Origin: Symbiodinium natans
Lineage: Eukaryota; Sar; Dinophyceae; Suessiales; Symbiodiniaceae
Length of the DNA: 19,000 nucleotides
Reading direction: 5' to 3'
Assembly (NCBI GenBank): GCA_905221605.1
Contig: CAJNDS010001735.1
Span: 563,636-582,635 of the forward strand
Made by a program: the position numbers and the translations under genes. The notes under the pieces are model-generated. The model was not told where the DNA came from. It did no database searches and worked only from the letters and a program-made list of their open reading frames with translations. The stretch's first letter is position 1, and every line of letters begins with the position of its first letter. This document shows positions 12,582 to 18,972 of the stretch, piece by piece.

Positions 12582-12647
12582 GTTCAAGACTGAAGCAGTA
12601 GTAGACGACAGTACATGTATACACAAGCCGCAGATCCCAGACCCTGA

Positions 12648-12688
12648 GCCTTAAACCCTAAACCCTAAACCCTACACCCTACACCCAT
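12648..12688 (-). repeat. CCCTAAA/CCCTACA block
   Basis: Three standard units then CCCTACA twice. Confidence 0.95.
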
Positions 12689-12689
12689 A

Positions 12690-13200
12690 TTTGGGGATCT
12701 GTGTTGGGGATGGCGGCGGTTGAGCGAAGTGGACTGTAGTCGCGCGGAGCCTCTTAGTTCAACAAGCTACTGGTGTGAAATCGATAGGGTTTGGGGTTTA
12801 AGGTGTAGGCCCTAGGATTTAGAGTTAGGCAACCTCTCTACCAAACCAATGGCAAGAAAAGCAAGATTTGTTTTGCTGCGAGCATGACTTGAGATTGAAC
12901 GAATGAGAGAATGTCACTCCTGAGTCTCCAAACACTATTGTCAGACTGCTCTGCGCCGAGTGGCGCCTCCGGCTACAGCTGACGCTCTAAACCCTGAAAG
13001 CCTTAGACCCTACATTCTAAACATTAAGCCCTAAACCCTGCGAACCGGCTGCACTCCTTAGGTCCCTACTACTGCCAACGGCCATTGGCAGCATCTAGCG
13101 GCCTGCCTCTCGGCTTGCTGCTTCGGCAGCGACGTCCACGGCCAGCCGTTCCTAGGATGAACCAGCGTGCTTCGGGTTTAGAGTCTCAGGTTTAGGGCTT
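12690..13200. other. Block-poor unique stretch
   Basis: Mostly unique, with decayed units at 12785-12830, 12985-13040 and 13168-13205. A 7-bp inverted repeat CTGCCAA/TTGGCAG lies at 13072-13091. No supported gene; GC-rich 13090-13160 has open frames on both strands. Confidence 0.5.
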
Positions 13201-13201
13201 A

Positions 13202-13387
13202 GGTTTAGTTGCCGTTGACAGCCTCAGGCTTTATGAGATGCTACAGGCCGCGTTTGGATCGGGTGCAGCGAACATTGCGCAACCTCACGTTGGGCACAGG
13301 TTGAAGAGAGAGGCTGTGCAACTCCAGGGTGCAGTCGGCTGTGTCCCAACCATGCGCAGCTTTAGCATAGAGTCCACAACGACCTAA
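13202..13387 (+). CDS. Candidate plus-strand terminal exon or small ORF, unknown
   Basis: A plus frame is open from a decayed TTTAG unit (13202) to TAA at 13385-13387, the stop lying in a CCTAAACC unit. It contains VDSLRLYEMLQAAFGSGAAN and then a mixed basic/hydrophobic stretch, about 58 ordinary codons. A TTTAG|TTGCC acceptor is available at 13208/13209. The first ATG (13238) would give 49 codons. The minus strand is also open for about 32 codons. No family recognised. Confidence 0.25.
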   Translation, partial: GLVAVDSLRLYEMLQAAFGSGAANIAQPHVGHRLKREAVQLQGAVGCVPTMRSFSIESTTT

Positions 13388-13454
13388 ACCTTCCCTAAGG
13401 AAAAAAGAAGTGTAGGGCCAGTGTAGGGTTTAAGATATGTAAGGGATCTGGGCC

Positions 13455-13570
13455 GCCCTACACCCTACACCCTACACCCTACACCCCAAACCCTAAACCC
13501 TAAACCCTAAACCCTAAACCCTAAACCCTAAACCCTCAACCCTCAACCCTAACCCTAAACCCTAAACACT
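13455..13570 (-). repeat. (CCCTACA)4 then CCCTAAA array
   Basis: Four CCCTACA variants (13456-13484), then about nine CCCTAAA, CCCTCAA and six-base units. Confidence 0.97.
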
Positions 13571-13666
13571 ACTCGCCCTTTTGAAAAGCCCACAATGTCT
13601 CTGGAACAGACAGATGCGCTGAGATGCAGAGACGTGCAGCGCCGACTCCCCAACCTCCCAGGGACT

Positions 13667-13755
13667 TTCAGGGTTTCGGGTTCAGGGTTTATAGGGTTTA
13701 GGGTTTAGGGTTTAGGGTTTAGGGTTTAGGGTCTAGGGTTTAGGGTTTGGAGTTC
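13667..13755 (+). repeat. TTTAGGG block
   Basis: Variants on the left (TTTCGGG, TTCAGGG, TTTATAGGG), six clean units, then TCTAGGG. Confidence 0.96.
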
Positions 13756-13804
13756 AGGCTTAGAGTTCCGAGCTTAGGATTGAATCCGCGGGCACCAGGA
13801 ACGT

Positions 13805-14300
13805 GCCCTAGACCCTGAACCCGACTCTTTTCACTGAAAACCCTAAACCCCAAACCCCGAGCCCCGAGCACCACACCCTAAACCCTAATTAAACCTCCAA
13901 CTCCACCTCCAGAGCGCGCTCTTCCAGGCTTGGTGGCAGCCACACCAGCCGGGACCTGGGCAACAAAACCCTGGAAACCCTGGAAACCCTGAACCCTAAA
14001 CCGCAGCTCTCTATTAACTCCACATTCCTCAGCCCTCAACCCTCGACCCCTGCAACTTGTCCTCAAAACCCTCTACGCCTCAACCCCTTTTGGCTCAATA
14101 AAGCCGTTAAGACCCCATAAGCCCGCAGCACGTGAGTTTCCTCAACCCCACGCCCCTGAAAGACCCAAATGCTTGTTAGAGCCCCAAACACCCTACACTC
14201 CGACGTAACCCCAAAGCCTTCAACCTCTCTAAACCCTAAATCTCAAGCCTTAACTCCCAATTGCCCCAAGCAAACCTCATCCCTCTGAAACCCTTCAACT
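13805..14300 (-). repeat. Long decayed C-rich block
   Basis: Scattered CCCTAAA, CCCTGAA and CCTGGAAA (twice, 13970-13990) units in C-rich sequence. The minus frame 13878-14066 has an interior of FQGFQGF from the repeats and is not called. No gene seen in this 500-base stretch. Confidence 0.8.
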
Positions 14301-14327
14301 GCTAAATCGGCAGGTTTATGTAGAAAT

Positions 14328-14475
14328 TTGGGGTTTAGGGTTTGTTTACGGTCAGGGGTTTAGGGGTCTACTGGTTAAGGGGTTCAGGGCTTTTTGGGTT
14401 TAGGGTTTAGGGTTTTGGGGTTCAGGGTTTGGGGTTTAGGGTCTAGGTTGTTTGAGAATTTGCGGGTTGAGGGGT
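14328..14475 (+). repeat. Degenerate TTTAGGG block
   Basis: TTTGGGG, TTTAGGG and TTCAGGG units with unique bits. Confidence 0.92.
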
Positions 14476-14907
14476 TTGAGTTTCGGACTTTAGTGCTTCT
14501 GGCTTATCTGAAGCAACCCACTCACTACCGTAGGGAAGAGAATGAATTAACCCTATAAGCCCTAACCCTACATCTCAAGTGTTCCTAAACGCTACTCCCT
14601 GCTGCGCAGAACCATGTGCCCAAAGCTATACATCTTATCGAGACCAGAAAGCTGAGTTTAGGGTTTAGGCTTAGGGTTTAGGGCGAAGAATCTAAGCCGG
14701 ATGCCCTCTAAAACACCTAAACCCCTAAACCCAAGAATTCCTTCTGAGAATGTGTGACATGATTGTTAATATCCTCTTGGGCTTTAAATAAAAAACCCCA
14801 AGGGGGGAATAGAAATGCATCCGGCACCACCAAACCCCGAAGCCCGAACCGGAAACAAAAAAGGCCCAAAACATGGACAGCCTAAGCCGCAAAAGGCCAC
14901 TTTGAAC
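14476..14907. other. Mostly unique stretch with a small G-strand block
   Basis: A TTTAGGG piece at 14655-14683 lies in otherwise unique sequence. The dispersed 30-bp repeat copy 2 lies at 14764-14793. No gene seen. Confidence 0.6.
14764..14793 (+). repeat. Dispersed 30-bp repeat, copy 2
   Basis: Twenty-five of 30 positions match 1651-1680; see copy 1. Confidence 0.6.
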
Positions 14908-14980
14908 CCCTGAACCCTAAACCCTAAACCCTAAACCCTAAACCCCACTTTGAACCCCTGAACCCTAAACCCTAAACCCT
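14897..14980 (-). repeat. 48-bp duplicated CCCTAAA segment
   Basis: A 36-base segment starting CCACTTTGAACCCCTGAACC occurs at 14897 and again 48 bases later at 14945, carrying its CCCTAAA units with it. Confidence 0.96.
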
Positions 14981-15028
14981 CAACACTAGCACATCTGGGG
15001 CCCTAAGTCCTAAACCGCCTGAGCTCAC

Positions 15029-15087
15029 GGCATCGGTGTGGGTACGCCATTCACCTTCCTCGGCAAGCCGCCAGATCGTTTTGAAGG
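15029..15087 (-). CDS. Candidate internal exon
   Basis: Minus strand, after CCCTGAG and before GATGCC|GTGAGC. Two bases and 19 codons contain FKTIWRLAEEGEWRTHTDA, well balanced in charge. An alternative donor, GAGGAAG|GTGAAT, lies inside. The plus strand is less protein-like. No partner exon was joined. No family recognised. Confidence 0.27.
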
Positions 15088-15180
15088 CTCAGGGTTTAGG
15101 GATTTAGGGATTTAGTGCTTTAGGGATTTAGGGATTTAGTGCCTTAGGGATTTAGGGATTTAGGGTTTAGAGTTTAGGAG
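15088..15180 (+). repeat. 24-bp higher-order repeat of TTTAGGGA variants
   Basis: Units starting at 15101, 15125 and 15149 have the form GATTTAGG-GATTTAGTGCTTTAGG (first two nearly identical, third truncated). The basic step is eight bases (TTTAGGGA), not seven. Confidence 0.95.
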
Positions 15181-15380
15181 GTATGGTGTTTGGAGTTTAG
15201 GGTCTGGTTACCCCCAGAGCAACATAGAAGAACTAGAGGTCTGGAGTTTAGGAGGGTTTTGGTTCTGGGTAGGACGAAAGGTCTAACCCAACAGCCCTGA
15301 ATTGACGTACGCTTCCGAAGGGTTTTGGGATTCGGCTGGCATTCACGTCGAGAATCGGCCCGACAGAAACAAACATCCTC
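15181..15380. other. Unique spacer, no gene seen
   Basis: The minus frame over 15174-15383 has only repeat-like ends and an uncertain middle. No splice-bounded exon stood out. Confidence 0.45.
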
Positions 15381-15482
15381 CAACCCTAAACCCTAAACCC
15401 TGAACCCTGAACCCTAAACCCTAAACCCTAAACCCACACCCTAAAAATGAGCTTAGGGTTTCGGAATTCGGGTTTAGGGTTG
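15381..15482. repeat. CCCTAAA/CCCTGAA block then short TTTAGGG
   Basis: About eight C-strand units (15382-15440), then an inverted TTTAGGG/TTTCGG piece (15452-15482). Confidence 0.95.
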
Positions 15483-15499
15483 GGGCTTCCCAGCGTTCC

Positions 15500-15640
15500 G
15501 TAAACCCTATTCCCTAAACCCTAAACCCTAACCCTAAACCCTAAACCCTAAACCCTAAACCCTAAACCCTAAACCCTAAACCCTAAACCCTAAACCCTAA
15601 ACCCTAAACCCTAAACCCTAAACCGGGTTGGTTTAGGGTT
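15500..15640. repeat. Longest CCCTAAA array (about 16 copies) with hairpin end
   Basis: Nearly perfect C-strand units to 15624, one six-base unit. At the right edge AACCCTAAACC (15614-15624) is perfectly inverted at 15630-15640 with a five-base GGGTT loop. Confidence 0.98.
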
Positions 15641-15719
15641 CAAGTTTTTAGGCTGGCTTGGGCTTGCCTGGAAAGGCCATAACCTGGGATCGGGTGATCC
15701 TTCCGTGCGATATGTTATG

Positions 15720-15755
15720 AGGGTTTAGGGTTTAGGGTTTGGGGTTGAGGCTTGG
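15720..15755 (+). repeat. Short TTTAGGG block
   Basis: Three units and TTTGGGG/TTGAGG variants. Confidence 0.93.
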
Positions 15756-15827
15756 TTTCGGTTCTGGTATAAGGGAAGGGAAGGGCGGGGGAACCGAAAT
15801 CTCAACAAGTAGCACCCTGTAGGCCCC

Positions 15828-15985
15828 AAGACCTAAACCTTACTAAACCCTAAAACAGTAAAACCCTAAACCCCAAAGTCCTAAACCCTAAACCCAAACC
15901 CCCAAAAAACCCAAAAACCCTAAACCCTAAACCCTAAACCCCAAACCCTAAACCGCAAACCCTAAACCCTAAACCCAAAAAACCC
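15828..15985 (-). repeat. Variable CCCTAAA block
   Basis: Units with extra A (CCCTAAAA, CCCAAAAA), CCCCAAA and CCGCAAA. Confidence 0.93.
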
Positions 15986-15999
15986 TACGAACCCGGAAG

Positions 16000-16086
16000 C
16001 CTTTGACCTCGTGTGGCATCTGGCAAGGCGCAAGCATCGGGGAATCTCGAATCCGGGCGACCAGAAGAAGCCCTTCCCAGAAAAGG
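16000..16086 (+). CDS. Candidate plus-strand exon
   Basis: Plus strand, after CCCGGAAG and ending at AAAAGG|GTTTAG with the GT of the array. Two bases, 28 codons and one base contain FDLVWHLARRKHRGISNPGD then a Lys/Pro-rich end. Third positions are mostly C/G. The minus strand is also open (GFFWSPGFEIPRCLRLARCH), so the strand is uncertain. No family recognised. Confidence 0.27.
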
Positions 16087-16145
16087 GTTTAGGGTTTAGG
16101 GTTTAGGGTTTCGGGTTTCGGGTTTCGGGTTTCGGGTTTAGGGCT
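16084..16145 (+). repeat. (TTTAGGG)3(TTTCGGG)4 array
   Basis: Three standard units are followed by four consecutive TTTCGGG variants, then TTTAGGG. Confidence 0.97.
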
Positions 16146-16187
16146 GGGGTTTTCTTGCGGTTTAAGAGTGCCGGAGTCACGGGGGCA

Positions 16188-16199
16188 GGGGGGGGGGGG
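16188..16199 (+). repeat. Poly-G tract (G12)
   Basis: It lies about 40 bases downstream of the TTTAGGG/TTTCGGG array. The spacer to 16360 is unique, with small AT-rich AATAAT/ATTATT inverted pieces near 16272-16305. Confidence 0.96.
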
Positions 16200-16435
16200 C
16201 TTCGGGTTCTTGCGGAGCTTGTTGGGGATCTTGGCTGAAAATGGCCCCGGCGCTGATGCGGCAGGTGACGTAATAATCAGAATACAGTAGACTAGTAGTA
16301 ATTATTCCGACCCCTCTATTAGTCCAGCTGTGGCTGGGAATCAGGAATTCGGCGCCCCCACCCTAAACCGAACCCGAAACCCGAAACACTACAAACATCG
16401 TCCAGCAGGACCGATGCAACAAGTGCAGAGCCACG

Positions 16436-16459
16436 GTTTAGGGTTTAGGGTTTAGGGTA
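16436..16459 (+). repeat. Short TTTAGGG block
   Basis: Three units. Just upstream, 16400-16434 reads QDRCNKCRAT on the plus strand after GTCCAG and ends at ACG|GTTTAG; too short to call. Confidence 0.95.
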
Positions 16460-16584
16460 AGCTGCCCTCCCTTTTTAGCCGGCCTCAGGTTGTTGCTTTC
16501 TTCGTTGAGTCTTTTGCCCTGGCTTAGACTCATGCAAAGCCTACGCCGCCCTGAACCCTGAGCCCAAATAAATCTAAGCCCCAA

Positions 16585-16636
16585 ACCCCAAACCTTTAAC
16601 CCTAAACCCTAAACCCTAGACCTTAGACCCTAAACC
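16585..16636 (-). repeat. CCCTAAA block
   Basis: Six units with CCTTAGA and CCCTAGA variants. Confidence 0.94.
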
Positions 16637-16670
16637 TTTCTGTGACCCAACTCTGGCCCAAAATCCCGAT

Positions 16671-16696
16671 GGGGAGGAGGAGGAGGAGGAGGAGGG
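16671..16696 (+). repeat. (GGA)n microsatellite
   Basis: About eight GGA units in a unique spacer. Confidence 0.97.
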
Positions 16697-16741
16697 GCGG
16701 CGTACCTGCTCCACAGCTTGCAGAATACCTCGCGACTCCCC

Positions 16742-16785
16742 AGGGTGTAGGGTTTAGGGCGTGGGGTTTAGGGTCTCGGGTTTGG
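16742..16785 (+). repeat. Decayed TTTAGGG block
   Basis: TGTAGGG, TTTAGGG, TCTCGGG and TTTGGGG units. Confidence 0.88.
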
Positions 16786-16880
16786 GGTTGGAACCCCTGG
16801 TGAGGATCTCAAAAGAAGATGTGTTTTGTGGAGGAGTGGAGGGTCGCACCCCAATCTACCTGAAGCCATGAACCCCAGAG
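16786..16880. other. Unique spacer, no gene seen
   Basis: G-strand block on the left, C-strand on the right; purine-rich middle. Confidence 0.5.
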
Positions 16881-17145
16881 CCAAACCCTAAGCCCTAAAC
16901 CCGAAGCCCTAAATCCTAAAACCCTAAACTCTCGAACCCCAAACCCTAAAGCTCTCAACCCTGTCCTGCTCCCAAACCCTGCTCCGGCCGGTTGAAGGTT
17001 TGGGGCTTAGTGTCGAGGGCTTAGGGTTCAGGGTTGATATGTTGAATCCCATCCCGAGAAAGCGTCCTATGTAGTCCTAAACCAAACCCTAAACCCTAAA
17101 CCCTGAACCCTAAGCCCTAAACCCTAAACCCTAAACCCGGAATCT
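16881..17145. repeat. Alternating decayed C, G and C blocks
   Basis: CCCTAAA/CCCTAAG/CCCGAAG (16881-16975), decayed TTTAGGG (16998-17035) and CCCTAAA with CCCTAAG (17076-17140). Confidence 0.92.
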
Positions 17146-17309
17146 CGAACCAAAGGCTCATGTGCATCCAGGGCGCCTGCAACCACAGCTGCAAAAAGGC
17201 CCTGGGCGCTTGGGGATGTGACAATGCGAAGGCTTGCTCAGGGGCTCCTAGACAGCGGGCACTGCAACTGCAGATAGTAACACCAGAAGACCGGGACTCT
17301 AAACCCTAA
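17127..17309 (+). CDS. Cys-rich plus-strand frame, or antisense exon
   Basis: From ATG 17160, 49 codons run to TAA 17307-17309, again a telomeric stop. The start, MCIQGACNHSCKKALGAWGC, has six cysteines in the first 26 residues, and its codons are almost all C/G-ending. The minus strand has a better acceptor (GTGTTACTATCTGCAG near 17272) and an equally open frame (SARCLGAPEQAFALSHPQAP), so this may be the antisense of an exon. No family recognised. Confidence 0.22.
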   Translation, partial: NPKPGISNQRLMCIQGACNHSCKKALGAWGCDNAKACSGAPRQRALQLQIVTPEDRDSKP

Positions 17310-17375
17310 ACCCTAAACCCTAAACCCCAAACCCCAAACCCCAAACCCCAACCCTAAACCGAACCCCCAAACCCT
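17298..17375 (-). repeat. CCCTAAA then CCCCAAA block
   Basis: Four CCCTAAA units, then three CCCCAAA variants, then decayed units. Confidence 0.96.
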
Positions 17376-17382
17376 AACTAAC

Positions 17383-17487
17383 CTGAATTCCAAGTACAGT
17401 GACAGGGGGATATGGAGCTTTTGAGGTATGCTGGCAGGATCCTCCAAAGACGCCACAACTCAAATCATCACCGATAGGACTCGAACG
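17383..17487 (-). CDS. Candidate internal exon with strong splice sites
   Basis: Minus strand, acceptor ATATGTTGCCTTAG, donor GAATTCAG|GTTAGTTAGG. Exactly 35 codons in phase 0/0, starting RSSPIGDDLSCGVFGGSCQH and ending VTVLGIQ. It is one of the two best site pairs in the window. It joins in phase to the 17816-17867 candidate. A GGACTCGAAC motif here resembles a tRNA T-arm, but no tRNA folds. No family recognised. Confidence 0.36.
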
Positions 17488-17533
17488 CTAAGGCAACATA
17501 TCACTTGCAGCCTAATTCTAGGGGGTTCCAAGT

Positions 17534-17640
17534 ATGGGCCCTTAATTTAGACCCTTTCCTGAATAGCAGTACAACCCTGTTATACACGATAAACATCGGA
17601 TCCCTATAAACGAGGGTGAGGGACCATGCTAAGGGCCCAT
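17534..17640. repeat. 107-bp segment bounded by 11-bp inverted repeats
   Basis: ATGGGCCCTTA (17534-17544) is perfectly inverted at 17630-17640, and GGTTCCAA lies just outside both arms in direct orientation (about 17524 and 17641). The right edge abuts a TTTAGGG block. Confidence 0.6.
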
Positions 17641-17650
17641 GGTTCCAACC

Positions 17651-17714
17651 TAGGGTTTAGGGTTTAGGGTCTAGAGTTTAGGGTTTAGGGTTCAGGGTTT
17701 AGTATTTAGGGTCT
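17651..17714 (+). repeat. TTTAGGG block
   Basis: About eight units including TCTAGAG and TATTTAGGG variants. Confidence 0.95.
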
Positions 17715-17778
17715 GGCTATACTGCCCAACTCCTACCACAAACCCAAGACTTCGCGGACAAGATGTGGGAAACCCTCA

Positions 17779-17815
17779 GACCTAAACCCCAAACCCTGAA
17801 CCCTAAACCCCAAAC
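17779..17815 (-). repeat. CCCTAAA/CCCCAAA block
   Basis: Five units, C-strand; the spacer 17715-17778 to its left is unique. Confidence 0.93.
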
Positions 17816-17867
17816 CCTAAAGGGCATGAGTCCCCGCCAATTGGGGAAGAGTCGGCAGAATAGAAAC
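17816..17867 (-). CDS. Candidate short exon (model 18678-17383, third exon)
   Basis: Minus strand, acceptor CCTAGGTCCTAG, donor TTTAGG|GTTTGG. One base and 17 codons (FLFCRLFPNWRGLMPFR) end in phase 0, as needed by 17383-17487. Another frame (YSADSSPIGGDSCPLG) is open too and shares SSPIG with the next exon, so the frame is unresolved. Confidence 0.2.
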
Positions 17868-17899
17868 CTAGGACCTAGGAGTGGCCCGGAATCTTTGAG

Positions 17900-17966
17900 G
17901 GGTTTAGGGTTTAGGGTTTCGGGTTTAGGGTTTAGGGTTTAGGGGGGTTTAGGGTTTAGGGTTAGG
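17900..17966 (+). repeat. TTTAGGG block
   Basis: About nine units, with TTTCGGG and a GGGG insertion. Confidence 0.96.
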
Positions 17967-18049
17967 GGTTGTGCTACAAGCATGAAGATTGAGGTCAGTA
18001 CATGTCTCCAGAAAGCACAGTTGATATGTTATTGGGAAACCCCTCCTTG
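17967..18049. other. Unique spacer, no gene seen
   Basis: Eighty-three bases. The plus strand has ATGAAGATTGAG followed by GTCAGT, a donor-like site, without a convincing exon. Confidence 0.4.
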
Positions 18050-18320
18050 TATGCAACCCTCTCAACCCTCAAAACCCTCGAAGCCCTCAAAACACTCTGA
18101 ACCCTCAACTCTGAAACCCTAAACCCCTGGACTCGGATTCTGGGGCACTGAACAAAAAACCGCTAAAACTCTCTGAGCCCTCTGACATCCGAAACCTTTA
18201 AACCCTCCAAAGCCTCAAAAACCCCTAAACCCTCGAAACCCCCTAAGCGATCTAAAGCCCCCTACACCCTAAACCCTAAACCCCAAACCCCAAACCCCAA
18301 ACCCTAAACCCTACACCTCT
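18050..18320 (-). repeat. Long decayed C-rich block
   Basis: CCCTCAA, CCCTCGA, CCCTGAA and finally clean CCCTAAA/CCCCAAA units (18268-18315). Confidence 0.88.
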
Positions 18321-18413
18321 GCAAAACTCAGGGTTCCCGGATGGAACAACTTGATGTCTGCGTGATTGTTTGGCCTCTTGGTGCGTCTGGGCAAAAACTC
18401 ATAAACTTTTTAC

Positions 18414-18479
18414 TTTCGTAATGCTATGGGATTCTTTGGGCGGGTGGGTGTTTTTCCGTTGCCTACACACAGTGCTGGC
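18414..18479 (-). CDS. Candidate exon (model 18678-17383, second exon)
   Basis: Minus strand, after GGCATTTACGAG and before CGAAA|GTAAAA. One base, 21 codons (PALCVGNGKTPTRPKNPIAL, R) and two bases. Phases fit both neighbours. On the plus strand, after AAACTCAG, there is a 26-codon ATG frame (18341-18421) that is also plausible. No family recognised. Confidence 0.22.
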
Positions 18480-18503
18480 CTCGTAAATGCCCGAACTTGA
18501 GAC

Positions 18504-18587
18504 CCTAAACCCTAAACCCTAAACCCTAAACCCTAAACCCTACAGTTTAGGGTTCAGGGTTTAGTAAACCCTAACCCTAAACCCTCC
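18504..18587. repeat. CCCTAAA - TTTAGGG - CCCTAAA double inversion
   Basis: Six C-strand units, then after ACAG a three-unit G-strand piece (18545-18566), then after TA again C-strand units (18567-18587). Two orientation flips within 84 bases. Confidence 0.97.
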
Positions 18588-18608
18588 ACAGTCCCGAATC
18601 CCACGAAC

Positions 18609-18678
18609 CCTCGTAGCGCCTCACGACGGTCCGCCGGTGGGGCGGCCGCAGCCACGTCCAGCCCTGTCATTTTGGGTC
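18609..18678 (-). CDS. Candidate 5' exon with ATG (model 18678-17383)
   Basis: Minus strand, after CGTTGTGCTTCCCAAG and before CGAGG|GTTCGT. Two bases, 22 codons and two bases. An ATG at 18670-18668 starts MTGLDVAAAAPPADRREALR, with C/G-rich third positions, so it could be an initiation exon. Phase fits the 18414-18479 candidate. No family recognised. Confidence 0.3.
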
Positions 18679-18708
18679 CTTGGGAAGCACAACGAAGTGG
18701 TGTGGGAT

Positions 18709-18771
18709 TTAGGGTTGAGGGATTTAGGGCTATGGGTTTAGGGTTTAGGGTTTAGGGTTTAGGGTTTAGGG
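18709..18771 (+). repeat. TTTAGGG block
   Basis: GATTTAGGG variants on the left, then five standard units. Confidence 0.96.
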
Positions 18772-18900
18772 GAACAGCATGAAGGGTTGGGCCGGTATTG
18801 AGGGTTCCTGAAGGGTTTCCATACAAAGGCGGTGGGGGATTTATGAGGGGGATGCTGTATTTTGAGAATGGGGTTTGGGAAGGAAACCAGTCCCCTTAAA
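18772..18900. other. Unique G-rich spacer, no gene seen
   Basis: About 130 bases, G-rich, no supported feature. Confidence 0.5.
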
Positions 18901-18903
18901 ATC

Positions 18904-18972
18904 TAGGGTTTAGGGTTTAGGGCTGTAGACGCCCTAGACCCTAAACCCTAAACCCTAAACCCTAAATCCAAA
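18904..18972. repeat. Convergent telomeric hairpin
   Basis: TTTAGGG units (18904-18923) are inverted at 18931-18950 with one mismatch over 20 bases and a seven-base loop; CCCTAAA continues to about 18970. Confidence 0.96.

Noticed and set aside
13878-14066. 62-codon minus-strand ORF
   Set aside because: The core FQGFQGF is decayed repeat; no splice or codon support.
17478-17489. GGACTCGAACGC resembling a tRNA T-arm
   Set aside because: No five-base T stem, acceptor stem or A-box at the right distance could be formed; it lies inside an exon-like frame.
17383-17874. SSPIG-D peptide similarity between two neighbouring minus-strand candidates
   Set aside because: It needs a different frame in 17816-17874 than the one that joins in phase, and six residues can match by chance among many compared frames.
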